In this document: in pieces, positions 12,376 through 25,011 of the stretch
How positions within the stretch are numbered: the stretch's first letter is position 1
Layout: every line of letters starts with the position of its first letter
Assembly: GCA_002633005.1 (NCBI GenBank)
Contig: NMRA01000040.1
Coordinates: 1,212,423 to 1,268,603, forward strand
Direction: 5' to 3'
DNA from: Phoronis australis
Taxonomy: Eukaryota > Phoronida > Phoronidae
Length of the DNA: 56,181 nt
The notes under the pieces: generated by a model
Seen by the model: the letters and a program-made list of their open reading frames with translations, nothing else
What the model was told of the DNA's origin: nothing
Database searches by the model: none
Made by a program: the position numbers and the translations under genes

Positions 12376-15035
12376 GGGTGCATTGGCGAACCAATCACTT
12401 TCAAACTGGTCACGTGTTTCTTGCAATTGATCAGCTTTTATAAAATTTTGTTTAACCGGACGTCACGTTCAAGATGGCGGCTCTGGTGCATTTTCACCCA
12501 TTTTCAATCATTCTGCTGTTGCCTTTTTAACGGGAAGAGCAAATGACCTGAATTTTTGCATGTGGATTCCTTGAAGTATGCTCTTTCAAAAGTTCTGCGA
12601 TAACGGTTTTCTCAGACTTACCGTTTTCGAGTTATTTGATTTTGAATTTCAAAAAAACGCAAAATTTCAATTTTTTCGAAAAAATTATGGAATGTTGCGA
12701 AACTATCAGTGAATCTAGATAAAGTTTTGGACGGGCTTTCAGAAGATATTTTCCATTTTTCGCTACAACGTCTAACTTTTTATATAATTCGACATTTTCT
12801 GGTAGCGCTGTTCCTTTGTTGCAATTTTTGACGTACAAGGTTATTGTTTTTGGTCATGATGGGATACAAAATGGCGGACGTGGCGGCCATTTTGTATCCG
12901 ATTTCACAGTCAAATACTCGTAGAGGCCGCATTTCTCGACGTACATGGCTGAAAATCGGTACGATTATAGTAGAACGCATGTGCTACAAGTGTGCAGAAA
13001 ATCGTTGACTTCTGGCCAAAGATGACGGATATATTGGAAGTGGCGCATGCGCACCCCGAAATATGGCCAAAAACGTTTTCTCCTGTAGAGGGCGCATTTG
13101 CAAACCAATCACTTTCAAACTGGTCACGTGTTTGTTGAGTTTAATAAGCTTTTATAAAAAATTATTGAACCGAAAGTCACTTTCAAGATGGCGGCTGTGG
13201 CGCATGTTCACATGGTTTCAATCGTTTTGGTGTCGCATTTTTAACGGGAAGAGCAACTGACAGGAATTTTTGCATGTGGATTCCTTGAAGTGTGGCCTTT
13301 CAAAAAGTCTGTGAGAGCGTATTTCTCAGACTTACCGTTTTCGAGTTATTTGACTTTGGATTTCAAAAAAACCAGCAAATTTTCAATTTTCTGGAAAATT
13401 TTTTGGATTTTTGCCAAACTACCACTTTAGATAGAGTTTTGAACCGTCTTTCAGAAGATATTTTCCATTTTGCGCTTCGACGTCTACTTTTTGACTTATC
13501 CGAGATTTTCGGATACCATTGTTCCAATTCGGTCACCTATGCAAGGACCCAGCTGGCTGACTTTCAGTTCATTTTGTTTTGGTTATGCCTAGTTGACCCA
13601 GACTGACCCAGCCAGCACTGTCCTACTGTAGACTGGACCGTCATGTTGCGCCATCTATTGTTCTTTATTGTAGTTGATTGTATGCTCTCTATTTGATTTC
13701 TTCGCTAGTCACATGAATGTTATCGTGTTATTCATAATTGCCGCCTTGATCGTCCTTATTGTCGTCGTCCTCCTCATCGTCGTCTTTTTGATTAATTCTG
13801 TAAAGTATTGCTCCTCCGAGCGCTCTCGTTTTTTTTTATTTTATTTATTTTTTTGTTCGCACGATACATGTCGCAATTTTCATCCGATCATCACGAAATT
13901 TGCACATAACATGTACTTTTGAAAGTACTGGAAGCCTATTGTTTTTCGTTATAATTGGATCCAAGATGGTGGATGTGGTGGCCATTTTGTTTTTGATTAA
14001 AGGTTCAAATGCTTCTGGAGGCTACAAGTTTTTACGTACAAGGCTAAGAATTGGCACAGTAAATGGACCGGAAGTGTGCTACAAGTAGACCAGAAATTGT
14101 TTAGTTCCAGTTTAAGATGGCGGAAAAATCGGTGATCGCACATGTGCACCTCGATTTTGGCCTGGAAACATTTTCTCCTGTAGAGGGCGCATTATAGGGC
14201 CAATTCCTTCAATTTTTTTCAGATATTATTTTTTATGATCTGCTATTATATCAAGACAAAAAACCGGAAGTTGCTTTCAAGATGGCGGATCTGGCGCATG
14301 TTGACCCATTTTCAGTCGTGCTGGAGTGCGATTTTAAAGAGGAAGAGAAAAAGACGTGAGTTTTTGCATGTGGATTCTTTGAGGTATACTCTTTCAAATG
14401 ACCTGCAACAATTTTTTTCTCAGACTTACCGTTTTCGAGTTATTTGACTTTGAAATTCTTAAGAAAAACGCAAAATTTCTTTTTTTTTTCAAAAAATTTA
14501 CAGAATTAAGCGATACCATCAGATTAGATAGAACTTTGAACAGGCTTTCAGAAGATGTTTTCCATTTTTTGCTAGGATGTCTACTTTTCGAGTTATTTGA
14601 GATTTTCTGATAACACTGTTCCTTTGTTGATCGCTCTTTCTGCATTAATGTTGGTTTATCTTCTATTGAACTAGACTATAGCCTATTTCTTATTGATTTA
14701 TGACATCGTCATATGAATGTTATGATGTTGTTCATAATTGCCACCACGATCACTATATTCGTCATCTTTGTCATCATCTCCGACGTCATCTTTTCTTCAG
14801 TTAATTTCGCCAAGTGTCGCTCAAGACTGTAGCCTATTTCTTAGTGATTTCTGACCTCTACGTTTGTCATATGAATGATATCATTACTTGCATTGTCCAT
14901 CATTGCCACCATCGTCGTCATAGCTGTCATCTTCGTCATCATCTCTGTCGTCGTCTTTTCTCGTCATCTCTAACATGTTTTTTTGTTGTTAATTTTGCCA
15001 AGTTTCGCTCCTTGGAGTGCTTTCATTTTCTTATT
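12376..15035. repeat. Complex repeat array B, about three units
   Basis: Three diverged, partly truncated copies of the array A unit lie in direct orientation. The ACTTACCGTTTTCGAG box is near 12615, 13330 and 14424. Each unit carries one to three CAAGATGGCGG-type boxes (near 12470, 12870, 13185, 13960, 14115 and 14280), an ACGGGAAGAG box and a terminal CAT/CGTC-rich simple stretch followed by TTCGCCAAGT. Open frames of 60-105 codons occur in several units but are not conserved between copies, so I treat the array as non-coding. Confidence 0.8.
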
Positions 15036-15059
15036 TGACAAAAATTGTTTTGATTAATT

Positions 15060-16215
15060 CAGTGGTGCAAAAAAGTTTAGCACTTGATGTCGTAAATAGT
15101 ATTCTGTGGCTCACTAGCATTGCCAGAAGTTGCTCGTAAACGTTCGGTAGTGTTTCATGACAAAAAACACCAGGCCCGGTCAATGCTTCACAACTCCTAA
15201 CTGGTGACTGATAGTCATTAATATTTTAATTACAACTATCTACATGAAGTTGAAATTATATTTCATTATTTTTTCGGACGTTATGTTTCTACAAAAACAA
15301 TGACTTAACGTCCTTCAATACAAATTGGTTCACCTCTCACTGGCCAGGCATTCCACCAAGGAGTCAGTAATACAATTGTACTACACGTCTTGAATTCTCA
15401 TGGCCTCCACTAGGGACGCCAGCATACGTGTGACGTCAGCAGTACAAAAGGGTTCTGGTCAACATTCACCATTCTGCTTGCTGTCATATTTGTTATGAGC
15501 TTGCCCGTAGGTGGTGCAGCAGTTAGTGGGAATAATAGAATTAGTTGAAAGCCTATTGTTGACCTCATGTTTGTCATCAGCCTGTCTGCAAGTGGGAACA
15601 GTTGCATTAGTTGAAATGCAGGTTTTGTATCTCTAAAATTGTGAGCATATTGCTGACATCATGTAGTTTAATTACTTGAAATGCATGTTCTTTGTCTCTC
15701 AAGTTGTGAGCCTCTTGTTTAATGTTATCAGGCTGTCCACAGGTGGTGGAACCCTTAGTGGGAATAGTGGAATTAGTTGAAATGTGTATTTGGTGTCTGG
15801 AAAAGTGGTGAGCCCTTTGTTGATGTCTTATTTGTTATCAGCCTGCCACCAGGTGGCGCAGCGATTAGTGGGAATAGTTGAGTTAGTTGAAATGTGCAGA
15901 ATGGTGAATGTTGCATGACCAAGACCCTTTCGTCTCTCTGGCGTCACAGGCACGCTGGCGTCTCTACTAGAGGTCAACAAACAGAGTTCATGGACAAGTT
16001 AGTGGAAACGAGGAGTGTACGTAGAATTGTTCAACACTCCTTTGTGGAATGCCTAGTGGCAATGGAGCCTGACAGGCGAACTTATTTGTATTGTAGGACA
16101 TTGAGTCATTGTTTTTTGTTGAAACATAATGTCCGAAAAAATGAATGATGTATAATATCAACTTCATGTAGATAATTGTAAATGTCATATTAAGTACTAG
16201 TCCACGAGAGCACCA
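15060..16215. mobile_element. Foldback (inverted-repeat) element
   Basis: A left arm of about 130 bp (15213-15345) returns as its reverse complement at 16075-16200. Shared blocks include ATTATCTACATGAAGTTGA (left copy CTATCTACATGAAGTTGA), TTTTTTCGGAC(G/A)TTATGTTTC and ACAATGACT(T/C)AA(C/T)GTCCT. Inside are a shorter inverted pair (15395-15475 against 15895-15985) and several direct repeats containing TTAGTGGGAATAGT and AATTAGTTGAAATG. No transposase frame is visible, so this is a MITE-like or foldback element. A rearranged second copy lies at about 21.1-22.1 kb. Confidence 0.72.
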
Positions 16216-19200
16216 GCCATGAGCGGCAAGGTGGGGGTCAGCCAATTTTCACCAAATTTGGCACATAGGTAGTCCTATAGGATCTATACACAACGGTAAA
16301 ATATTTCCTCATAATATTACGTTTTTCTTAAGTTATAGGCTCGAACACATTTTACGGCTTCGCAGCCATGTTTTCACGGTATAAAAACTGTCCAGTTTTA
16401 ACTGTTCATATTTTTCCTTGAATGAAAGCTATTGATTTATTATTCATTTGGCATTGTTTAGTGGTGCCTGTAGATTGTTACACAGATGTCTTGAAACACG
16501 ATTCCGATTTACCACCCTCATTTAGTAGTTTTACTACACTGCCCCCCGTTATGCCATTTTGAGGTTGTGTTCAGTACACTGCTGTACCAAATCTGCCCCC
16601 ACTGTTATGAGAATGAAACTTAGCCAAAATGTTGACAAAACATGTTACTTTCATTTCATAAAATAAAAACTTTGTCAGCCAGTTTATTAGTTATATATTT
16701 TGGCACCTCAAATGTACTAAAATGAGAAATTTTCATATAACTGAAATCGATGCGTGAGCACCGTAAAATCCGATTGTCCTTCATGTTTTTCGATATTTTG
16801 CAACAAGTTAGTTCCTCCTGAATGTTTTGAACGTTTTACTACTGATCACTTAGGGCTATAGTACCCCTAAATACCATACATGGCTCCATTTTGTAAAAAG
16901 CCGATTATGTCCTCCACAGTGAACAGGGTTAGACATGAACTCGACAAATGTAGGTTACATGTATTTTGATTTACAGTTGTTTTACTTTGCAATTTCCTCA
17001 TGGGTATTTCTTCACACATATTCAAGTCAGATTTTCTGTTGATCAAATGTTCATGTAATGCATTGTAATATCAAATGAATGACAAGTTAGGTTGCATGAC
17101 CGCAATTTTTCCCACGACTTAAAACAAAAGACCGCAGAAATTTTCCTGACGAAATACCGGGTTTGCAGTTCTGTAAAAACATTCGAATGACAAGACAAAC
17201 TCCACCACTGGCCATGGCAACTCGTCGCATGTTTTTCACCCATCGGTCCTATCATTGTTTTCCTTTGTTGTGTCATTGTTAGATGTAACAACACAGGTCG
17301 CATGGATATAGAACCTTGCGTACATCAGACCGTTGCCGATAAGTGCTCGTCATTATATCTTTATTATAACAACGGGAACAATGAAGATGCTAATCTATTG
17401 TTCTCTATGCGACCAAGTTTCCCATGGATGACCACAGAAGAGGAATCCCAAAGTATCCACAAACAATGACCACGCACCGTAGTAACTATTACCGCGCACA
17501 CGAATCCTTTCCGTGGAGCCTGAACACCAAATTTTTATATCCGTGTATTGTGTTGTATTGCTCATGGTACGGGTTCAGACTCTGTTGTATTAAGATTCCA
17601 ATCCCCAACCCTGTAATATGTAGTTTGAGTAAAATTTCTAGACAATGCAGGTTTATGGATTTATTCTCCTTCAAATGAAGAGTAAAAATCAAATTCTGCA
17701 CAGGTTTTTTAAAAGTAATCACTTATTGGAAGATCACACATCTAAAAAATAAGAAAATGTTTGACAATTTTATTCATTATCTTATTTGAAAATTGCCTAC
17801 CTCACAGACAACTCATCTAAGTTGAAAATATTCCTTGTGAAAAAATATAAAATACCAACCAGAGACTTGCGTACTACAAAATATGTTTTCATAATACAAT
17901 GCAAAGATAACTGTACAGTCAAAAGTGCAAATGTTATGACTCTAATAAAAAATTGCCTTCTAGATCTTTTCAACACTCTAATTGCTACAGGACAGAGTCA
18001 ACCACACAAAGCTCATAAAGTCAGGGAATTACATTTAAGGTGATGTAGTCTCACTGCGAAAAAGTGATTTCGCAATATCGCTGACAACACTGGAAATCTC
18101 TTCTTCACAAACTTGAGGTAGCTGTATTTACCACATCAATGTTCTTATCAAAACTAACCACCACAAAATGAAAAATTGGCTTGTTGGTTCCAATTAGGCA
18201 GCATTTTACAATGAAATGGTCATGAAAAAATACTTTTGCAACACGGTTTGCATTACAATTGCCCTACGATTACAGTTGTACATACATACTAGACCCAGTA
18301 ACAAAATTACCCATGGGAACCATAAAATGGTCAATTCGCCAAAAAAACAAGGAGCCACCAGAGCTAATGTGCCACTACTTTTCAGTACTACAACAAAAAA
18401 TCATTTGAAGTGGACATAAACTCGCCTAAAATCACATAAAACAACTTTTGATTTAGACATTTTACCATCACGAAATAGGTATTACTTCCAGGTCACTTTG
18501 AGCAATTTCAGAACTTTGAAAGATCTGGCAATATGCAATTGCTACCAGACTAATAATGTGCGATTTTATACACACAGCATGGTCTCAAGGAATAGCAAAC
18601 TGTCAATTCGCTACAATTCCAGAAATCACTTCCCATCTGGATAAGGAACAAACTGAGCAAAGTTTATAGAGGTAAATGGTCTAAATCAAAACTTATTACC
18701 TCCTGGACAGAATATGGGTTTACAACCCAGGCAGAAAGATAAGTTAACAAAACCAGCCTAACTGCAACAGGGTCTCAAATTTCAGTAATATATACCCATT
18801 TACAAACAAAAATCTACAATGGTAAATAAAATGCGGAAACATAAATTCAGATCAATTACGCATCTTCAAGGAAAAGAAATAGTACAGAGGTCAGAAATCA
18901 TCTAAATGTGATGGCGACACTGAGTAATCCTGTCAGACCAAAAAATCCAGTGGCTAAACAAAATGAACAATGTACCATTACCATGTGGCCCAGGATCATA
19001 ATCCGTGCCTGGACAAAAACTCAGTCTTAGACTAGGTAAATTTTAGACTTGTGCTGTTCACACAAGCAGTTCTGGTGCAAACAAAGCTTGCGACAACACA
19101 CAGGCCTACTTCCCTACACAGCTGTGCTGATACAATAATGCCCCCACTGGATTTAGCAGATCAGCCAGAGTATTTACAGGTCCAGCCACTGTACTGTTTC

Positions 19201-20990
19201 CTCCCATTGAATTTTTACAATGCTACATCCTTGACAATCGCAGATTGCCTCTTTCTATGCATACTCCACTTCCTCTGTCCCAGTTTCCCCACATTTGTTG
19301 AGAGTGGCCTATCTCAACAAATTACTTTGGACCTGTTGTGGTATAAGCCAGTAATCTTTGGCAAATGCTTTTTCCCCAACTCGTTCCTCAAGCTACAAAT
19401 TCTCTTTTACATATCTTCTGGGAGTAGACTTTCCGGCCTCTCTCTAGCCCCCTCACTTAGTTGTCCAGAAGGGTATCTTCTCGCTGGTTGTGAAATTTTC
19501 CATACCCAACCTTTACTAATAATCGGCAAGTCTCCAACTTCAGCAGAAGCCACTTCTTCAGCATAAGCCTTTCCTGATTCCTAAAATTGTATTAATGAAA
19601 AATTAAACATATTAAATTTAATGTGGCCATTTCGGCTCACAAAATATGAATACCAAGCTAAAATAAGTGAAGGGACCAATATTTTTGACGGCTTTAGCAT
19701 GTTTAATTAACTTCACAATCGCAGAAAATCATTGGTAGACAAAACATACTCCCTAGTCTCTAAAAGTATTTCATGGGCAGAAGTCATGTTACACATTTGG
19801 TGGTTGTTATGAAAAGTTATGATGACAACCTTATTTTCTATGCCATTGTATACATGTAGTTGCATAAACATCAACACATTTGGATAAGATATGATTAAGC
19901 AATAAGGCCAAAGCTATAAGCAATCACTTTGTGTCAATAAAAGTATTTTTGCATGAATGACGGGCTTCTAAAAATATTCCTCAGGGTCAGACCCTGGAGT
20001 TTAGTGATTCCTACCTGAGCTCACACGAAGCAGGACGTTGAACCTTGACTTTAAACGTCTTTGGTAATTTTTCAGACCTCTATCAGATTTCTCCTCTAGT
20101 GTGCAGTGGATGTTCTAAGTGTCTTTGGCGACGCCAACATATCTCGAGTGTTGTAACGATGATTCGGGCAAGTGAACCTAATACGGTAGATTATGTAGCT
20201 CCTGCTGCACACAGTGCCTCCGAGGCAGACACTGAGACAGACTACTCAGGAGGACACGTTCCACCTCCACATCAGCTCCACGTACTCTTATAAGGTGCTC
20301 AAATGTCTCGCTCTATACCTTGTGCATTTCCCTAGAGTTTCCAAAGTTGTTTCTCTCCGCAATTTGTAGAAATACCACATTCGATGCGACTGGCAGTGCC
20401 AGATAAATAGATAAATTCGCAAACCCGCACTTTAGGTCAGCCATCATTCAACTAACGCATTGTAAGCTTTAGTTTGGTATTCAGACGAATTGGATGAAGA
20501 AATTTAGTATAATTTATATTTTATTGGGAAATGCTAGTGTCCTTAAAATTAATTAAAAACATTTAAGCAAACCAATTGTTTTAATTGTTGTATTATACCA
20601 CGGCATATTAATGCGTAGAAACGGCGCACAACTAGTGACTGGTTTAACATGACAAATACATATACGCGGTCTGAAAATAGTGAAATTCAGACACCTATTA
20701 CCAAGCCTGCCTGAAGGGCTGACAAAGTTTTTATTGTATTAATTTCAAGGGCATGGAGTCTTCTACATGCCCATGTTATTATTTTTAGTTTTCTCGCGGG
20801 GCAGCTTCGCTATAAGGGTACAACTTACTGCTGGTTTTTCACAAGACGGAAATGTGAGTCCACGGAAACAGTTCCAGTGTTACCATGGTAACCGATATTG
20901 CAGTGTGGATGTCGTTTTTACTGACATTGGTCATGAACCTATCATGTGATATCAAAATTGTTCAGAAACGATTCTGTTTGAAGCAGAAAC
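16216..20990. other. Long region with no supported gene
   Basis: The longest frame (plus strand, 19051-19566, 171 codons) has no recognisable domain and is rich in Leu, Ser and Cys without segment structure. The opposite strand has a moderately coding-like stretch after an acceptor-like TTTTAG near 19591 that runs about 58 codons to a stop. Neither matches a family I know. The rest is AT-rich intergenic DNA. Confidence 0.35.
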
Positions 20991-21129
20991 TGGAGTAGAA
21001 AATTTGGTCAAAAATGACTCATTCCACACAAAGAAATTGCCTCATTTTGCCCCCCAGAACACTTCCCTTGTATCTCCTAAACCACCAAACTTTGTGGTGT
21101 CATACTTCACCCATTTTCTCTCATCCCTA

Positions 21130-22060
21130 ATGTGATTTATCAGAGTAAACATGGATCTGAATGGCTGACCCCCCACCTTGCCGCTTGTTGGCTGTACAGT
21201 GGTCGGTGGATCCGTGGACTGATACTTAATGGTTATCAGTCACCAATTAGGAGTTGTGAAATGTTGCCGGCTATGGTGTGAGGCCAGTGTCTTTTTAACA
21301 TGAAGCACTACGGAGAGTTTTCGAGCAACTTTTGCCAATATAGTTCTGGATATGCTAATAAACCACAGAATACTATTTACTATATCAAGTGCTGAACTTT
21401 TTCACACCAATTTATCAAAACAGTTTTGTCAAATAAGAAAGTCAGGTATAACCTGCCTAAAAATTTGCTGTAGCCGGGTTTGGGGAAAATATTATCTGGG
21501 GATGACAGCATTTGTATGCCAGGCCACAGACAGTGCTGTTCTTCAATGGAACTATTTACGGATGCGAATCTTTGGCAATTGTGAGTTGATTTTGAACAAA
21601 ATCATACCGTTTTGGTTGACATTACTTCAAAAATTTTAAAGAAAATGAAATAACTGAATACTTGGCCACAGATCCACTCACAGACAGCAGCCGTCTTATC
21701 ACTGCTGTAAATCAGATCAAAATTATTTATCATTTATTATTTACCTCAGAATTCAAGTTATATAAAATATCACAAATACATTCTTAATTCTTGAATTTTG
21801 AGGATTGACGAAAGTCACAATACAAAGAATCATTTGTTACAAATCTATCTGCGACTCGGCTGATGCTACTTAGTCCGTAATAGGCTAAATAAATGGTTAA
21901 CTCGGTTGGCTAATTCTCATGACCTCCAATGGGGGTGTCAGGATGCGTGTAACGTCAGAGAGACAAAAGGGTCTTGGTCAACATTCACCATTCTGCTTGA
22001 AATGCAGGTTCTGTGTCTCTATAGTTGTGAGCTTGTTGCTGAGGTCATGTTTGTTATCTA
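21130..22060. repeat. Rearranged copy of the 15-16 kb foldback family
   Basis: The segment 21165-21420 is, in reverse complement, similar to 15060-15225 and to the outer right flank near 16195-16235. Shared blocks include AGTAAATAGTATTCTGTGG, CACAACTCCTAA(C/T)TGGTGACTGATA and GCGGCAAGGTGGGGG. The segment 21920-22050 matches 15395-15500 directly, including GGTCAACATTCACCATTCTG. The blocks are the same but their order and orientation differ, which indicates a mosaic or rearranged family member. Confidence 0.65.
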
Positions 22061-22925
22061 TACAACCAGTGTTCTGGTCCTCTACACAAGACTCGACATA
22101 ATGAGCTGCAGGTCGCATTTGCAACCTGAAATTTTGAAATGCGAGCTGAGATTTTTGTCAGCTCATATCAAGTCGCAAAATGCGACATGGATTTTCCACC
22201 TTAGTGTCAGCAGATACCTGGCAAACATAAAGAAAATAGTGTGAATCTGATTGTTATTTGGTTGTTGCCAAATCAAGCTCAAAAGAACAGTAACTAAAAA
22301 TAGCCATCCTGATAACTTGTAAGGATGTCGTGTGAACTTGGGATAACGCCAGAATTGATCTTTGACGCGTTGCATCAGCTAACATTTTCAGCTACTTTTG
22401 CAAATTTCTGGATGCGCCGAAGAAAGTTTTGGACCACAACATAACACGTGATAAAAACGTCAGAAAACAGCGATGTATAGATCTACTAATTCTTATGTGA
22501 TCAGCGTACCAAACTTTGTGGTGGAAAAACATGTTAATTTTTCATTTCATGTAAGATGACCTTATTACATGTATCAAATATCCACAACAATATTCTGATA
22601 TCGCACAACAGCACTGGTAGGTTAGCGGGCAAGTGATCTTGGTAGATGATCATGACTTGAACTTGTGCTACTCATTTTTTATCGCATAAGACTGCAAATG
22701 TGAAACAACCCTATTAATCGCCAAAGGACAGCCACGTATTTACATTCAGCAAAGTAGTTTTTAAGTCATCAAGTTCTCAAACCCTTTGCTTGTTTTTGGG
22801 GGCTACGTACGTGATGTATGATATGTCCATCACATGTTGTTGTCAGCCTTAAGTTTAAAGGCCTAATACCCAGAGATTTAATCTCATTACTCTAACGCTG
22901 CGAAGAGTATACCAGCTTGGCTCTG
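22061..22925. other. Spacer, nothing recognised
   Basis: No domain-bearing frame, RNA gene or clear repeat is visible on either strand. Confidence 0.3.
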
Positions 22926-23080
22926 TTAAGCACCCAGCGGTGCATCATAGGGAGCTGGAGGGGGGGACTATAGCCCCCACTTATTTCAGTGATGTGCCTC
23001 CCATGCTATAATGGGCAGTGCATCATAAGGGGCTGAGGGACTATATTGTACCTCACTTATTTCATTGCTGTGGCACTCAA
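22926..23080. repeat. Short direct duplication
   Basis: Two adjacent copies of a unit of about 80 bp share GTGCATCATA(G/A)GG, GGGACTATA and CACTTATTTCA(G/T)TG. They lie just outside the left arm of the foldback element that starts near 23130. Confidence 0.5.
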
Positions 23081-23127
23081 GGCTGCATGCTAATGGTTTA
23101 TTTGACAATGAATTTAGTTATTAGATT

Positions 23128-24025
23128 GCCAGCAGTTATAAAAAACCCAATGCTTTACAGTATTGTATGGGACCGATGTAGTCCAGAACTGATATTTTGC
23201 TGTTGCGATGTTTCTCCGGGTTGATTTTCCCCGTGTCCAATCGTCTAATGCCCATAGCCTGCTATTGTAACTAAACAGGTAGATGTGAAATTGTGGTTAG
23301 CGAACTTTTTATTCTTCTCTTCATACAACCCCTGCCAATTTTTTGTACCTGTGCATGAAGTCACCATTTCACTTTTCTTTTCACTAAGACATGTTTGTGT
23401 CTTCGATTTCCAGTATTTATAAAAATAAGAGAAATTGTAACATAGGGTGCGCATCTTTCTATCAATCGATTAGTAGGGCCCTACTAAAGATTCTGACGTG
23501 ACTCCACTATAATGGGTGCCAGTCTGAACTGTGGGCATTTAGTTGTAAATTCTCAAAAGTTAAAGGAGGATGTTTAGTAGTGCAGTGAGCGCATGCATGA
23601 GCTTAGCGGTTTTAAACCTGCATGTTTGCGGTAATAAGATATTGAAAGACTGCAATAGTAGGAAATGTTGTTACCTTATGATTTTGCAAGGCAAGTTCGA
23701 TCTAGTAGGGGTGATTTTCTGGTTGTCGTTACCACCCTGAATAATGTTTTTAATTGCCCGCATCAGTTGGAACAAGATTCTTTTCATTGGAGTCTGAAAA
23801 TTTTATGACTTGGTCCGTGGAGCTTTGTGTATGAAGAGAAGAATAAAAAGTTCGCTAACCACAATTTCACATCTACCTGTTTAGTTGCAATATCTGGCTT
23901 ATTGACATAGAACATCGAGCCTAGGAATCATCAACCTGGGAAATTTTTGAACAGGAAAATATCAGTTCTGGGCTACATTGGTCCCGGGGAATATCGTAAA
24001 GCATCAGTTCTTTTATAACCATTGG
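23128..24025. mobile_element. Foldback element with about 200-bp inverted arms
   Basis: The left arm (23128-23335) and right arm (23820-24025) are reverse complements with few differences over at least two long blocks. One is CTAAACAGGTAGATGTGAAA followed by TTGTGGTTAGCGAAC and TTTTTATTCTTCTCTTCATAC. The other is GTAGTCCAGAACTGATATTTT against its partner with GTAGCCCAGAACTGATATTTT. The core of about 480 bp has no recognisable protein. Arms this long would fold into a strong hairpin if transcribed. Confidence 0.72.
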
Positions 24026-24803
24026 GAATCTATTGCAAATGTACATTCTGGCGAGAACTTAATTGTGTAAATCATGTTTTGGGGTCAATGGGTTGGGAAA
24101 TGTGACCAGCAGTTGTGTGGATGTCATCATTGTGTGGATTTTCAGAATTCAAAAATCAACTACAGTCCTGCCGTATTCTACAAATTCCTTCCCTTTTCAT
24201 GCAGTAATGTAGAGTCAGTCATCACGTGCTTCGGCAAGAAGAGGGCTCCTTTTCGACTCCTCACAAAAACGTTCAAAAGCGAAGTTCAAGGTCGCAGCCA
24301 TTCAACAACTGACACAATGCAGGTGTGTATCAGTCAGTCGAAGCAATCTTGAATTTTGTGACATTTAACTGTCATCCATTGCAAGTTGTTTACATGTGTG
24401 TTTGTAAAACCATAGTATACATCTTTTGGGTAGTGTCTAAAGCATTTGGAAAATATGAGACACTGTAGTGATTAATCTGTCAATGATTAGTGAAATATTA
24501 AGAAACTCGGCAGAGAAAGAAAATGATAGTTAGGTAACTGATGGCAAAATTTTAAGTAGCCAGTCATTTTTGTCCTGATATTTTCTCTATTTTTACCCAG
24601 AAGTTGTTTTGCTGCTATTTTCAAAAGGTATTACTTGGGAGATTGTCTTACTTGAGCATATTTACAGATAGGCGAGTTCAGCTTGAATGATTAATGTTAA
24701 TGATAACAACAGTCAAAATGTAAAATCAGTGGATAGTGTGGTACCGATGCACAACATGGTATCTGTCTTGAGAGTTGCCATTCACTTATTACATATTATA
24801 GAC
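24026..24803. other. Spacer, nothing recognised
   Basis: The only sizeable frame (plus strand, 24074-24352, 92 codons) shows no family motif. The stretch ends in a plausible splice acceptor (ATATTATAG) that leads into the PHD pseudo-exon. Confidence 0.3.
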
Positions 24804-25011
24804 TAGTGTTGCGGAGTGTAGCAGCAGCACGGCTTGTGATAGTAAGACTTAAAAGAGGAAGATGGCGGCGACGGTAGTGCTGGCTGGGTGTCAAGATATG
24901 CACACACTTGGACAGGATATATGTGTCTGATGTGAGCAAGGGGAGGAGGGCAGGCTAATAGTGTGTACCCAGTGTGGACACTGTTGACACCCCTAGTGTG
25001 TCAGCATGAAG
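24804..25011 (+). pseudogene. Degraded PHD-finger exon of KMT2C/D (MLL3/4) type
   Basis: In the frame that contains ATG at 24862, the segment reads TVVL, then TLGQDICV-stop-C, then EEGRLIVCTQCGHC-stop-HP-stop-CVSMK. These pieces follow the order and spacing of a PHD finger in the histone H3K4 methyltransferases KMT2C/KMT2D, which I recall as QDxCVVC, EGRLxxCxQCGxCYHPYCV. An acceptor-like TATTATAG precedes the segment and a good donor GTGAGTAAA follows it, so the piece looks like one exon copied or left behind with its splice sites. In-frame stops (TAA at 24850, TGA at 24928, TGA at 24985, TAG at 24994) rule out function. I find no neighbouring exon. It could be a relic of a lost gene or a duplicated segment. 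The codon composition still looks coding outside the stops. Confidence 0.7.

Noticed and set aside
19051-19566. 171-codon plus-strand frame
   Set aside because: No recognisable domain and no splice context. The opposite strand is partly coding-like but stops several times. Neither can be supported.
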